Shown one piece after another: positions 17,841 to 25,580 of a stretch of DNA of 64,000 nucleotides. The DNA is from Bacteroidia bacterium (lineage in GTDB: Bacteria > Bacteroidota > Bacteroidia > B-17B0 > Aurantibacillaceae). Within the stretch, counting starts at the first letter, position 1. Each line of letters starts with the position of its first letter. The notes under the pieces are model-generated. The model had not been told where the DNA came from, made no database searches, and worked only from the letters and a program-made list of their open reading frames with translations. The stretch is taken from assembly GCA_022841465.1 (NCBI GenBank), contig JALHRL010000001.1:186001-250000 (forward strand). The letters are read 5' to 3'. Position numbers and translations under genes: made by a program.

Positions 17841-18023
17841 CTACACGCCTAATGCGGTTTTTGCCATTGCGGTTTTGATTGGGTCGTTTTGAATGATGTA
17901 GGCTAACTTCTCCAGTTCTTTATCTTTTAGTTTACTGGCTAATACGGTTAAGGCTTTCATTTTTGTAATCGCTTCTTTTTCTGAAGCTGCGCTGATGTCT
18001 ATTTTATAACTGAATTTTTGCAT
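17841..18023 (-). CDS. Small helical protein
   Basis: 60 residues from the ATG at 18023 (MQKFSYKIDISAASEKEA). A longer reading starts at 18071 inside a hairpin and is rejected. The protein is Lys/Ala-rich and helical (ITKMKALTVLASKLKDKEL). No family recognised. Confidence 0.5.
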   Translation of the reverse strand: MQKFSYKIDISAASEKEAITKMKALTVLASKLKDKELEKLAYIIQNDPIKTAMAKTALGV

Positions 18024-18036
18024 ACGTTTTTGTTTT

Positions 18037-18081
18037 AAAAGGCAAGGCTTCGCCACGCTAAGTGTTTCCACCTTTGCCTTT
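18037..18081 (-). terminator. Stem-loop between operon genes
   Basis: On the minus strand AAAGGCAaAGG pairs with CCTTGCCTTT (one bulged A) and is followed by TTTTAAAAC. It could partly terminate after the coiled-coil gene and tune expression of downstream genes. Confidence 0.5.
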
Positions 18082-18107
18082 GTTTGTTTTAAATTGATTT
18101 TAATGAA

Positions 18108-18965
18108 CTACTCTTTACCTGCTTCGAGGGCTTTTGCAATGAGTGTTTTATCATTGGCAAATAAATCCAACACATCTAAAATTTGATTAAACTCTTCTTC
18201 ATTAAAATGTGCTTGTATTTTTTTAATGATTTCTAACATCGCTTGGTCTTGTTCGCTAAGTGTTGCAGAGTTCTCCGTATTTTCTTTTACACTTGCAAAA
18301 CTTACTTCGGCATTTTCGTTTGTGTTGTTTACTGTTCCTAAAGCTGGATTAGTAGTGTCTCGCTTTAATCCCATTAAACCATCAAGTAATGGAAACTTAC
18401 CATCCATAGCACTTTTTACAAGTCCTTCTACTGCAACAGTTGCAATATCTCCTAAATGATAACCTGCTATTTTATTTCCATTACGTTTGGCTTGTTCAAT
18501 GATTTGATTTTGCTGATGAATAACATTATCCTTTTCATTAATGGTTTCTTCCAGCTCACGTATTTCCGATTTAAGGCTACGGATTTCAATTTCTTGTTCG
18601 CTACGCTCGTGGTTTGTTTTTCTCCAATCACTAATGCTACGTTTTGAAAATTTTGCAAACGGTAATCCACTTAAACCAAAGGTTTGTGCATCTTCTCTTG
18701 TTTTGGCTTTTAGGATAAACACGTATTGGTCATTGCGTGGCGATAGCGTAGAGTTGTAAATAACGATTTTGATTTGTTCGGTATCTACTGTCATATAATC
18801 TTCATAAGCATCAAAGTCGCTGATTTCATCAGTCTTTGGAACCGCTTTTAAATTATCTACAAAGATTTCGTAAAACTTGGCTTTTTGTTTTTCAGCCATG
18901 TTGTTTAAATGTGTTTTTAAGCGGTCAATTTTATTTTGGTCGAAGTTGTCGAATTGAATGGGCAT
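18108..18965 (-). CDS. Coiled-coil protein of the virus-like block
   Basis: 285 residues. Residues ~1-120 are mixed alpha/beta (EQIKIVIYNSTLSPRNDQYV), ~120-165 a strong coiled coil (EIEIRSLKSEIRELEETINE), then a hydrophobic stretch and an acidic helical end. It contains DGKFPLLDGLMGLK, similar in style to Gly/Leu motifs elsewhere in the block. A scaffold or internal virion role is possible but not shown. Confidence 0.55.
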   Translation of the reverse strand: MPIQFDNFDQNKIDRLKTHLNNMAEKQKAKFYEIFVDNLKAVPKTDEISDFDAYEDYMTVDTEQIKIVIYNSTLSPRNDQYVFILKAKTREDAQTFGLSGLPFAKFSKRSISDWRKTNHERSEQEIEIRSLKSEIRELEETINEKDNVIHQQNQIIEQAKRNGNKIAGYHLGDIATVAVEGLVKSAMDGKFPLLDGLMGLKRDTTNPALGTVNNTNENAEVSFASVKENTENSATLSEQDQAMLEIIKKIQAHFNEEEFNQILDVLDLFANDKTLIAKALEAGKE

Positions 18966-18978
18966 AAATTTTCTTTTT

Positions 18979-19314
18979 TTATTTGTTAGTTTTTAATGAT
19001 TGATGTTTTGGAATAACTTGTATAAACCGAACATGGTTAATACTGTTACGATTATTACTGATAAGTATATCCCCTTGATGTTCGTAGCTTTGTTCGTTTA
19101 TTTTATCTTCTGCTATATCATACACGCCAAACTCAGATTGTATGCTGACATCACACTTTTCCTCTACTAAAATGAAAAACTGATTAAAAGCGTTTATCTC
19201 TAATTGTTCGTTTGCTTGTAACACAAAGTGTCTGAAACGGATATAATAATCGCTGTTAAAACCCAATTCTTTCATTCGGCGTGGGATATATTCTAAAGCA
19301 AGGACTACGTTCAT
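18979..19314 (-). CDS. Hypothetical protein, virus-like block
   Basis: 111 residues, start MNVVLALEYIPRRMKELGF. A helical first half and beta-rich second half (ISNNRNSINHVRFIQVIPK). No recognised motif. Its place next to the candidate capsid genes suggests a minor structural role. Confidence 0.5.
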   Translation of the reverse strand: MNVVLALEYIPRRMKELGFNSDYYIRFRHFVLQANEQLEINAFNQFFILVEEKCDVSIQSEFGVYDIAEDKINEQSYEHQGDILISNNRNSINHVRFIQVIPKHQSLKTNK

Positions 19315-19365
19315 TTTTTCTTTTTATTTTTTTTGTCTTGGTTCTTGTGTCTTATATCTTGCATC

Positions 19366-19827
19366 TTATTTTGAATACCACAGATAAACATTCAATAGAT
19401 AACTTACACTTTGTTGGTTTTGCAATCCGATGTTGTCTTTATACATTCCATTGATGACCGTGCTATCTGCATTAGTTATGACTACGTCTTCAAACGTTTG
19501 CATTTGATGTGTAAATACTTCGGGTATCCATTGCGTATTTTTAGTATAATCGCCATACGCCATATTACTGTCCAATCGAAGTTCGCCAGCAAAAAACACA
19601 TTCGCTTCTTCGCAACTTTGTAGTTTTAATTCGCCTACTAATTGATTGCGCTTAAATAGAGCATCTGAATTTATGTTTGGCACAAGTTTACTTCCATTCA
19701 AAAACCGCCCACCAATTTCAACACCAATTACTTTCTTTGCTGTTTTTGGTAATCTGATTTGAAAGTGTTTTACTTGACCGGCTTTATTGATGGCTAACGG
19801 TGTTATACAAACTTGTTCCTGCATCAT
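19366..19827 (-). CDS. Candidate beta-sandwich structural protein A
   Basis: 153 residues. Opens with strands around KHFQIRLPKTAKKVIGVEI and continues with FLNGSKLVPNIN and VFFAGELRL, a pattern of alternating strands and loops resembling a single jelly roll. It appears related in layout to the next upstream gene (LPKTAKKVIGVEI versus LDKTVKRIKGVLV). The two genes overlap by 4 bases (ATGA), so they are probably made in fixed ratio, as expected for capsid or vertex partners. Capsid identity is inference. Confidence 0.5.
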   Translation of the reverse strand: MMQEQVCITPLAINKAGQVKHFQIRLPKTAKKVIGVEIGGRFLNGSKLVPNINSDALFKRNQLVGELKLQSCEEANVFFAGELRLDSNMAYGDYTKNTQWIPEVFTHQMQTFEDVVITNADSTVINGMYKDNIGLQNQQSVSYLLNVYLWYSK

Positions 19828-20207
19828 AACTCGTCCTCCGTTTCACAATCTACATACAAGGACACTCGGTAAGCTGCAAAGGTTGTTCTACCATCATCGG
19901 CATCGGTATAACTTAATTTAATAATACCATTACCTATGTTAGTTGTATCAATTTTATAATAGCGTTCGTTTGGTGATACATTAATACCCGACATCAACAA
20001 TTTACTTTCATAATTTTCGGGGAAGTATTCTTGATTATTTATTTCAATTTTTTGTGAACCCCTGTAATACAACAAGTCGTCTTTATCCGAAGTAACTAAT
20101 ACGCCTTTGATACGCTTGACGGTTTTATCCAACTCAAATGTTTTGCTTACACTTTTGTTTGCTTCTGCAATTTGTATGTCGTATCTTTTTTTTACTATCT
20201 TTAGCAT
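19824..20207 (-). CDS. Candidate beta-sandwich structural protein B
   Basis: 127 residues, nearly all beta: KTFELDKTVKRIKGVLVTSD, IEINNQEYFPENYESKLL, then GIIKLSYTDAD and AYRVSLYVDCE. The strand-FP-loop-strand pattern is seen in small jelly-roll capsid proteins of non-tailed viruses, but I have no alignment. Paired with protein A by ATGA overlap. A terminator-like hairpin separates it from the gene upstream. Confidence 0.5.
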   Translation of the reverse strand: MLKIVKKRYDIQIAEANKSVSKTFELDKTVKRIKGVLVTSDKDDLLYYRGSQKIEINNQEYFPENYESKLLMSGINVSPNERYYKIDTTNIGNGIIKLSYTDADDGRTTFAAYRVSLYVDCETEDEL

Positions 20208-20237
20208 AGTTTTTCATATTAAAGTTTTTAATGTCTT

Positions 20238-20271
20238 AAAAGTCCGCTGCCACTTACAGCGGACTTTTTTG
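20238..20271 (-). terminator. Strong stem-loop downstream of the candidate capsid gene
   Basis: AAAGTCCGCTG and CAGCGGACTTT form a perfect eleven-base stem with a seven-base loop. T-runs lie on both sides (longer on the plus strand). Read on the minus strand it would partly end transcripts after the 20285-21007 gene, a usual way to raise capsid mRNA over downstream genes. Confidence 0.7.
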
Positions 20272-20284
20272 ATTTCAGAATTAA

Positions 20285-21007
20285 CTATGGAGTTGTTATA
20301 GTTCCATGTAAGCCCACAAACAAATGGGTCTTTTGGTCTAAACCATCCATTGTTCCTAATTCAATAGTCATCTCCATTAAGATGTCATCGTGAATTAAAC
20401 GTGGATTTGCTAACTTGTAATAGCCTAATGGTACGTTGTGCATATTACTTGTTTTAAACACGTTGTTGCTGGTTTCGGGAACGATTTGTTTTTTGTTGCT
20501 CTTTAGAGAGAATTCCCCATTTACGATTGGTGCAAAATTTTCTAATGCGCCAAATTGTGTAGCCATTACTTTATCCTTTGTCATATCAGCAGCTACACCA
20601 GCTAATAAAACAATACCACTCACTAAAAACGCTTGGTTCTTTGGTAACTTAGCATTTGATACATTACGCAATCCGATTTCTTTGTCGTCTTGTGTTTCAA
20701 ACATCTTGATTGTTTTTGAGCTTACAGGTTTGATACTGTAAATCACGTTATCCGCTAGACGTAAATCACCTTTTGATAATCCTTCTTTGATGTGTACCGG
20801 TAATTCGCCAAAGTGTTTTTCCATTTCGGCACGAGAGCCTTTGCTCGATGCGCCAGTACTTGCCATTTTGTTTATGGCTCGTAATCGGCTAATCGGATTC
20901 ATACGGCGCAAAGCACCTAACAACTCATCGCTGCCCTCTAAACCTTCTAAACCCAACAAAGCTCCTACGTTGTTGTATTCTTCTACTCCTTCTAATAATT
21001 CTAACAT
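20285..21007 (-). CDS. Candidate major structural (capsid) protein
   Basis: 240 residues. The N-terminal ~60 are low in charge and Leu/Gly-rich (NNVGALLGLEGLEGSDELLG), followed by a basic helix (RRMNPISRLRAINKMAS). Residues ~75-240 are a beta-rich domain (QAFLVSGIVLLAGVAAD, FVGLHGTITTP). A small soluble body after an arm-like N-terminus, high predicted expression (own terminator) and a central position suggest the major coat protein. No family recognised; this is inference from context and composition. Confidence 0.5.
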   Translation of the reverse strand: MLELLEGVEEYNNVGALLGLEGLEGSDELLGALRRMNPISRLRAINKMASTGASSKGSRAEMEKHFGELPVHIKEGLSKGDLRLADNVIYSIKPVSSKTIKMFETQDDKEIGLRNVSNAKLPKNQAFLVSGIVLLAGVAADMTKDKVMATQFGALENFAPIVNGEFSLKSNKKQIVPETSNNVFKTSNMHNVPLGYYKLANPRLIHDDILMEMTIELGTMDGLDQKTHLFVGLHGTITTP

Positions 21008-21173
21008 AATTTTTTGTTTTTAATTTTTTTTATATTTCGTTTATTGGTTGTATTATTTTGCTTCACTAAAGACAAGGCGTTGCCATTACACTAATTTTTT
21101 ATCATTAGGGTTTGCGTTTACTGCAATGCGTTTTTAGGAACGGAAAGGCTCTATGCCTTTTGTGAAGCGAGGA

Positions 21174-21764
21174 CTAATACAATTTATCCTCTATGCCATT
21201 CATGTCATCATTCATGCCTGTCATTTGTTTACGTTCGTATTGTTCTCCTAACCGAGCTATTTCACGCTCGATGTTATCCAGCGAACCCATATCGAGTTCT
21301 TTGTTTTCGGTGTTGGGATATTTAAAGTATTGAACGCTTCCCATACCGTTTGCCCCTTCGTCTTCTTTCTTTTTAGGCTTGATGATTTTGTCTAAATACA
21401 ATCGCTGTTTTAAGCTTTCCTTAAACAGTTGTACTCTTTCTTTTACGCCTTCAAGACCACTTACACCATTTACTGAACCCGTAGCCATTTGATATGTGCC
21501 TGATGCCATCATACCAAACCCGAAACTGGTCATTAGCGGAACACCGACATAATGCCCGATGAGTGATGTTCCGATACCTGTTAGCAAGGAAGGTTTACCA
21601 ATGGCTGCTCCCGCCAAGCCTCCACCAATAACACCAACTGCTATGTCTTTTAAAGTTTCAATAGCCGTGTTTTTGCCATTGCCTTTGGTTTCTAATGGTT
21701 GTGTAAGTGTCATCACTTTGGACTGATTTTTCTTACTGGATTTTTTGTTTTTCTTTTTACTCAT
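21174..21764 (-). CDS. Gly-rich membrane protein with basic N-terminus
   Basis: 196 residues. The first ~17 residues are almost all Lys/Ser/Asn, then a long Gly/Ala-rich hydrophobic region (IAVGVIGGGLAGAAIG through FGFGMMASGTYQMATG) that could cross a membrane twice, and a charged helical tail. It contains VNGVSGLEG and MNGIEDKLY. A membrane-vesicle or virion-membrane protein is likely. A 166-base gap without a gene lies downstream (21008-21173). Confidence 0.55.
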   Translation of the reverse strand: MSKKKNKKSSKKNQSKVMTLTQPLETKGNGKNTAIETLKDIAVGVIGGGLAGAAIGKPSLLTGIGTSLIGHYVGVPLMTSFGFGMMASGTYQMATGSVNGVSGLEGVKERVQLFKESLKQRLYLDKIIKPKKKEDEGANGMGSVQYFKYPNTENKELDMGSLDNIEREIARLGEQYERKQMTGMNDDMNGIEDKLY

Positions 21765-21792
21765 TGTTTTGTTTTTTTAAAGGGTTTATTAT

Positions 21793-23625
21793 TTACAACT
21801 CTATTTTGTGTATGGGTTTGTGTTGTTGTTTTTTGCGCCCTTTTCGCTTTCCTTTTTTATTTTTAGGTACACCATTTAATCCACCACTCGATTTTTTTGC
21901 ACTTCCCTTTGAATCATCTTTTTTTAAGGCTTTGTAACCTGCAAACAAAATCCCTGCAACACCTAAACCAATACCCACAGGTTTCATCCACTTTTTATTA
22001 TTTTCCCAAAACTCTTTAAAGCCACCTTTTTTAGTGTCATCTGTTTTAGTGTCCATATTTGTGTTTGCTGTTCTCGCATTTGCGCCATTATTTTGGTTGT
22101 CTTCGTTTGTGCCTGCTTCGCTATGAGTGTTTTGATTAGCTGGTACATTTTCGCTATTACTGTTACCTTCGTTACTGCTACTGCTTTTGTTTCCTTCAGG
22201 GCTGCTTGTTGAACTGTTACTTGCGTTTGAATTGCTTGAAGAGTTGTTACTATTTTCGCTATTCGCATTCTCCGATGTAGGATTATCTCTATTTGCATTG
22301 CCACTTTCTGCATCACTTGCAGCCCCTTTGTTTTCTTCGGGTACATTAAAATCTTGGCTTTGTTTTTTATTCGGAAAAACATTACCGATTGATTTTAATA
22401 AGGCTGCAATAGATGCCATAACTGTCGTTGCCGCTGTAATGGCTGCACTTGTGGTTACGGCTGCACCTAATCCTTCTGTACCTTCTAAACCATTTACAAA
22501 TTCATCTTGATAAATGTTTGTACCTAGTAGTGTAGAAACATTGGTGTATTCACTCATGCCTGATACGTTTCCATCCATACTTTCAGCATAACCAAATCCA
22601 TTTACTTCTTTGTTGCGATTTCCTCTACCTTCTAAGATTGCCTTTTTAAGATTTTCGGGCTTACCTCCAGCGGTGTAAAATATTTGTTCTATTCGGTATA
22701 GCACATTTTTTAGCTTTCCGAATTTCGCCATGTCAGCACCCTTTTGTTGTGCTTCACTTTCTGTTAAGTAAGCCCATTTTAATCGTTGTGGTACTTTCAT
22801 TACATTAAGTTTCATCGAAGCTAATATACCTGCTCGTAATAACGCAGTAGCCGGATTCGCTTTGTTAGCAATGTTTAAGCCTTTTTTGGCAATCGTTTTA
22901 AATTTTTGAAAGCCTTTGTTTTTAATTAATGTTTTTTTGTTGCCCTGATTTTGCAAGGGCATGGCGGATGTGCTTTGGTTCTTACGAAATATCTTGGCTT
23001 TCCCTAATTCGCCCATTTCGCCGTCCCATCCAAACAGGTCTTGTACATCTACACCTCCGTTTAGTTTCTCATCATCTATGCCATCTAAAAATTGTAAATC
23101 CATTTTGTAATCTTTTTTTTCGCTGTAAGGTTCTTCATAATTAAATCTGTCCACTACACAATCCATCACGATATACTGTCCATTGCTCATGGGTACTATG
23201 GGGTAAATGTGTTGAAAGTGGTTTTCCTTGTACTTTGTTATTCTGTTAATGGTTGGAATATTTAGCTCTGCTAAACACGTATCTATGAATGTTGTAAAAC
23301 AATCGCAATCGCCTTTTGCGTCATGAATTAATCGGCGTGGGCTGCGTACCTGTTCCAAGCCTCTTTCGTCTTTTTCATATTCGACGTGTTGTTTTACAAA
23401 GTGCCATAATTTTTCGCAAGCCTCATATATTCCTAATCCTCTTAATTCGGCATCCACATAATTTTTCACTTGCCATCTGCATTTTGCAACTACCTTTGGT
23501 ATAAACGCTACCGTATCACTTACACCTGCACCCTTTTTTATAGTTTTATCTATTACCAATGCTGCTGGAAATAAATGCCTGTATGGGTCGAGGCTTTTAA
23601 GTTTTATTTTTGTAGTTGCTTCCAT
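21793..23625 (-). CDS. Transglutaminase-like (papain-fold) protein with C-terminal membrane anchor
   Basis: 610 residues from the ATG at 23625, which overlaps the upstream stop (TAATG); a longer reading to 23682 is rejected. Residues ~60-190 form a transglutaminase-like core: Cys in GDCDCFTTF, His in HFQHIYP, Asp in MDCVVDRF. A Gly/Asn motif region follows (NGFGYAESMDGNVSG, FVNGLEGTEGLG), then a hydrophobic Ala/Thr segment, ~100 residues of Ser/Asn/Glu low complexity, a membrane segment (VGIGLGVAGILFAGYKAL) and a Lys/Arg-rich tail. It may be a virion maturation protease or a cross-linking or host-wall enzyme. Confidence 0.65.
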   Translation of the reverse strand: MEATTKIKLKSLDPYRHLFPAALVIDKTIKKGAGVSDTVAFIPKVVAKCRWQVKNYVDAELRGLGIYEACEKLWHFVKQHVEYEKDERGLEQVRSPRRLIHDAKGDCDCFTTFIDTCLAELNIPTINRITKYKENHFQHIYPIVPMSNGQYIVMDCVVDRFNYEEPYSEKKDYKMDLQFLDGIDDEKLNGGVDVQDLFGWDGEMGELGKAKIFRKNQSTSAMPLQNQGNKKTLIKNKGFQKFKTIAKKGLNIANKANPATALLRAGILASMKLNVMKVPQRLKWAYLTESEAQQKGADMAKFGKLKNVLYRIEQIFYTAGGKPENLKKAILEGRGNRNKEVNGFGYAESMDGNVSGMSEYTNVSTLLGTNIYQDEFVNGLEGTEGLGAAVTTSAAITAATTVMASIAALLKSIGNVFPNKKQSQDFNVPEENKGAASDAESGNANRDNPTSENANSENSNNSSSNSNASNSSTSSPEGNKSSSSNEGNSNSENVPANQNTHSEAGTNEDNQNNGANARTANTNMDTKTDDTKKGGFKEFWENNKKWMKPVGIGLGVAGILFAGYKALKKDDSKGSAKKSSGGLNGVPKNKKGKRKGRKKQQHKPIHKIEL

Positions 23626-24113
23626 TAGGCTTTGTTTCTTAATGTGATGTCGTTTGTTTTTTCGTAGGGTAATTTTCTCCAACCTAAGTCCACTTGACTA
23701 ATGGTTTTAACTGTAATGATTGCGGCTTCATTCATGGTTAAGGCTTTCATTAGTCCAGCACCTACTGAAAATAATCCTGTGTAGGGTACAAGTATCATAA
23801 TGCCCTCTATGTTTACTTCTCCGTTCTTTGGTATCTCTATGTTTTTGTCAATTACTTGAGATGTGCCAATCACGCTATCCTTATATTGGGCTTTAACAAA
23901 GGGGTATTTAATTTTGAATTTTACATTGCTTGGGTTTTTTAATTTTACATCTATCCGAATGGTTATCCCTTCTAATTTTATGGAGTGAATGTTTGCTTTA
24001 ATATTCGTTTCTATTCTACTACTGGCTTTGGATAATCTACTAGCATAGCTATACACGCCTACCAAACCTGCACCTATGCCTGATATAATTCCTATTTTTT
24101 TCCAGTTAGCCAT
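23625..24113 (-). CDS. LEA2-like membrane-anchored protein
   Basis: 162 residues with an N-terminal membrane segment (IGIISGIGAGLVGVYSYASR) and a beta-sandwich resembling LEA type 2 domains (IRIDVKLKNPSNVKFKIKYP, then IEIPKNGEVNIEGIMILVPY). Such domains bind membranes or serve as structural modules. Coupled to the transglutaminase-like gene, so the two probably act together in one membrane structure. Confidence 0.55.
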   Translation of the reverse strand: MANWKKIGIISGIGAGLVGVYSYASRLSKASSRIETNIKANIHSIKLEGITIRIDVKLKNPSNVKFKIKYPFVKAQYKDSVIGTSQVIDKNIEIPKNGEVNIEGIMILVPYTGLFSVGAGLMKALTMNEAAIITVKTISQVDLGWRKLPYEKTNDITLRNKA

Positions 24114-24154
24114 TTTGCTTTTTCTCCTTTCTATATTTTATTTTTTTATTGTTC

Positions 24155-24358
24155 TTAATTCTCTTTTGTGTTTTTCTTTCGTAGTCTAATGGATAAATAA
24201 TCGCCTGCCAGTTTAAAACTCATCCATATTGCTCCGCCTATAACCGCCTTTACTGCATAATCCAACAAGCCCGAATAATCTAAGTTGGCAAACAGTATTG
24301 CTCCAGTTAAAAAGGTATGCGAAGCGGTGCTGTCGTTTGTGATTTCATTTGTTTTCAT
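24155..24358 (-). CDS. Small membrane protein
   Basis: 67 residues with two hydrophobic stretches (HTFLTGAILFANLDYSGLL and AVKAVIGGAIWMSFKLAG) and a basic tail. No family recognised. The 116 bases upstream contain a weak TAATCTTTG promoter-like element. Confidence 0.5.
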   Translation of the reverse strand: MKTNEITNDSTASHTFLTGAILFANLDYSGLLDYAVKAVIGGAIWMSFKLAGDYLSIRLRKKNTKEN

Positions 24359-24474
24359 TTTCTGCTTTTTTAATTGTTGATGTTGTTTGCGAGTACAAAG
24401 ATTAGCAAGGGTTTTGGCTCACTAAGCGGATTTTGGTTCTTACTGGTTTTTCGTTTACCTCCGTTTACTTTGCT

Positions 24475-24708
24475 TTACGCTGCTTCATTTACAATCTGAC
24501 AAGGTGTGCCGTATGTTTCGATGATAAACAATACTTGTTTTACACTATACAAACCACCAATGGGTTTTCCGAGTTGTGGCTCTATGGCTTTTATCCAACG
24601 GTTGAAAATGTGTTTACTCACTTTGAAATGATTATACAATTCTTTTTTGTTGCAGGGTCTTACTTTAAATGGTTGTTCCATTACTACTACTTTTGCTGTG
24701 TTACTCAT
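24475..24708 (-). CDS. Small HTH DNA-binding protein (paralogue of 26524-26757)
   Basis: 77 residues with a predicted helix-turn-helix (NKKELYNHFKVSKHIFNRWI) and a conserved end (YSVKQVLFIIETYGTP). It aligns along its length with the gene at 26524-26757 (NKDLARLFGKSESTWRREV ... WSIKQVEQIMSLLGRP). It is probably a regulator or small DNA-binding protein of the element, and the decamer array at 25390-25469 is a plausible target. Confidence 0.65.
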   Translation of the reverse strand: MSNTAKVVVMEQPFKVRPCNKKELYNHFKVSKHIFNRWIKAIEPQLGKPIGGLYSVKQVLFIIETYGTPCQIVNEAA

Positions 24709-24754
24709 GTTTTTATTTTTTTTGATTGTTTTTAATTGATTTGATTTTTTGTTT

Positions 24755-25321
24755 TTAGAAATTGAGGTACTGAATGTGCATGATACTGTTCATGTAGAGT
24801 TGCACTAAATCATGTTGTTTTAATTCTATCAACTCTCTGCGGTAGTTTAAGAGGTCAATAATGTTGCGGCTGTCGGCGTACTTTAAAAGTGCTTTTGCAA
24901 ATAATGCAATACCCTCGTTGTAATGTGGTACGGTTGCTCTTTGGTTTTCTACATCTTTGTACCATTTGGCTGTTCCTGATAAACCGTTTTTGTAATTTAC
25001 ATTTAACCAATCTATCGGTTTTGAAATGTAACGTCCTTTCCTGCGTGTTAAATATCGCTTAACAAGGCACACACGCTCTACTAATTGTTTAAAGGTTACA
25101 TCTAAGTTTCTGCTTCCCTTAAAGTGTTCTGCAATTAATAGTTTAAAATTTGCCTCTTCTTCGTGTGTAAATAGTTGTGTGTTCCAAAATGCAGCTTTAC
25201 AGATTAACCACAAATTTTCGCTGGCAGTTTCTTTTTTTGTGCGTGGGTACAAACCGCCTTTTAGTAATTGTAATTTTAATTGTGTACTTGCTTTTTGATT
25301 AGTTTTTTTTGCTGTTTCCAT
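24755..25321 (-). CDS. First gene of the virus-like operon, basic protein of unknown function
   Basis: 188 residues, Lys/Arg-rich (RRKGRYISKPIDWLNV, VKRYLTRRKGR), mostly helical. No recognised domain; replication-initiation or early DNA-binding roles are possible. It lies directly downstream of the decamer array and a TACTTTG promoter-like element. Confidence 0.55.
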   Translation of the reverse strand: METAKKTNQKASTQLKLQLLKGGLYPRTKKETASENLWLICKAAFWNTQLFTHEEEANFKLLIAEHFKGSRNLDVTFKQLVERVCLVKRYLTRRKGRYISKPIDWLNVNYKNGLSGTAKWYKDVENQRATVPHYNEGIALFAKALLKYADSRNIIDLLNYRRELIELKQHDLVQLYMNSIMHIQYLNF

Positions 25322-25389
25322 ATTGCTGTTTTTTATTGATTACTTGTTTTCTTTTTACAGGACAAAGTAACGGCAACAAAAAACGGCAC

Positions 25390-25469
25390 TGACTGGATTT
25401 GACTGGAAAGTGAACGTCAATCAATTTAATGACTGGAATTGGTTGGATTTGACTGGAATTGATTGGAAA
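25390..25469. repeat. Helically phased decamer array at the head of the virus-like operon
   Basis: Ten-base units TGACTGGATT, TGACTGGAAA (25390-25409), then after exactly 20 bases TGACTGGAAT, TGGTTGGATT, TGACTGGAAT, TGATTGGAAA (25430-25469). The 20-base gap keeps the 10-bp register. The array lies just upstream of a minus-strand TACTTTG element (25363-25369) and the first gene. It could be an activator/repressor array or an iteron-type replication origin. Confidence 0.8.
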
Positions 25470-25521
25470 TTATTTACGCAATTTTAGACGTAATTACGGA
25501 AAACACTATGGAAATCGGCAT

Positions 25522-25555
25522 AAAAAAACCGATAGAGTGTTTCTATCGGCTTTTT
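25522..25555 (-). terminator. Bidirectional intrinsic terminator after the CDF gene
   Basis: CCGATAGA and TCTATCGG form an eight-base stem with a six-base loop, flanked by AAAAAAA and TTTTT. It ends CDF transporter transcription from the right and isolates the operon head. Confidence 0.8.
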
Positions 25556-25580
25556 AGTATTTACTTTCTCTATTTGTTGC

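Noticed and set aside
21984-22382. 132-codon minus-strand frame inside the transglutaminase-like gene
   Set aside because: Another frame of the low-complexity stretch; no start context.
6537-25321. Conjugative or integrative plasmid
   Set aside because: No relaxase, VirB/Tra, coupling protein or TraG was recognised; lysis and membrane virion-like genes argue otherwise.
25390-25469. CRISPR array
   Set aside because: Units are 10 bp and abutting, with no spacers; no cas genes in the window.
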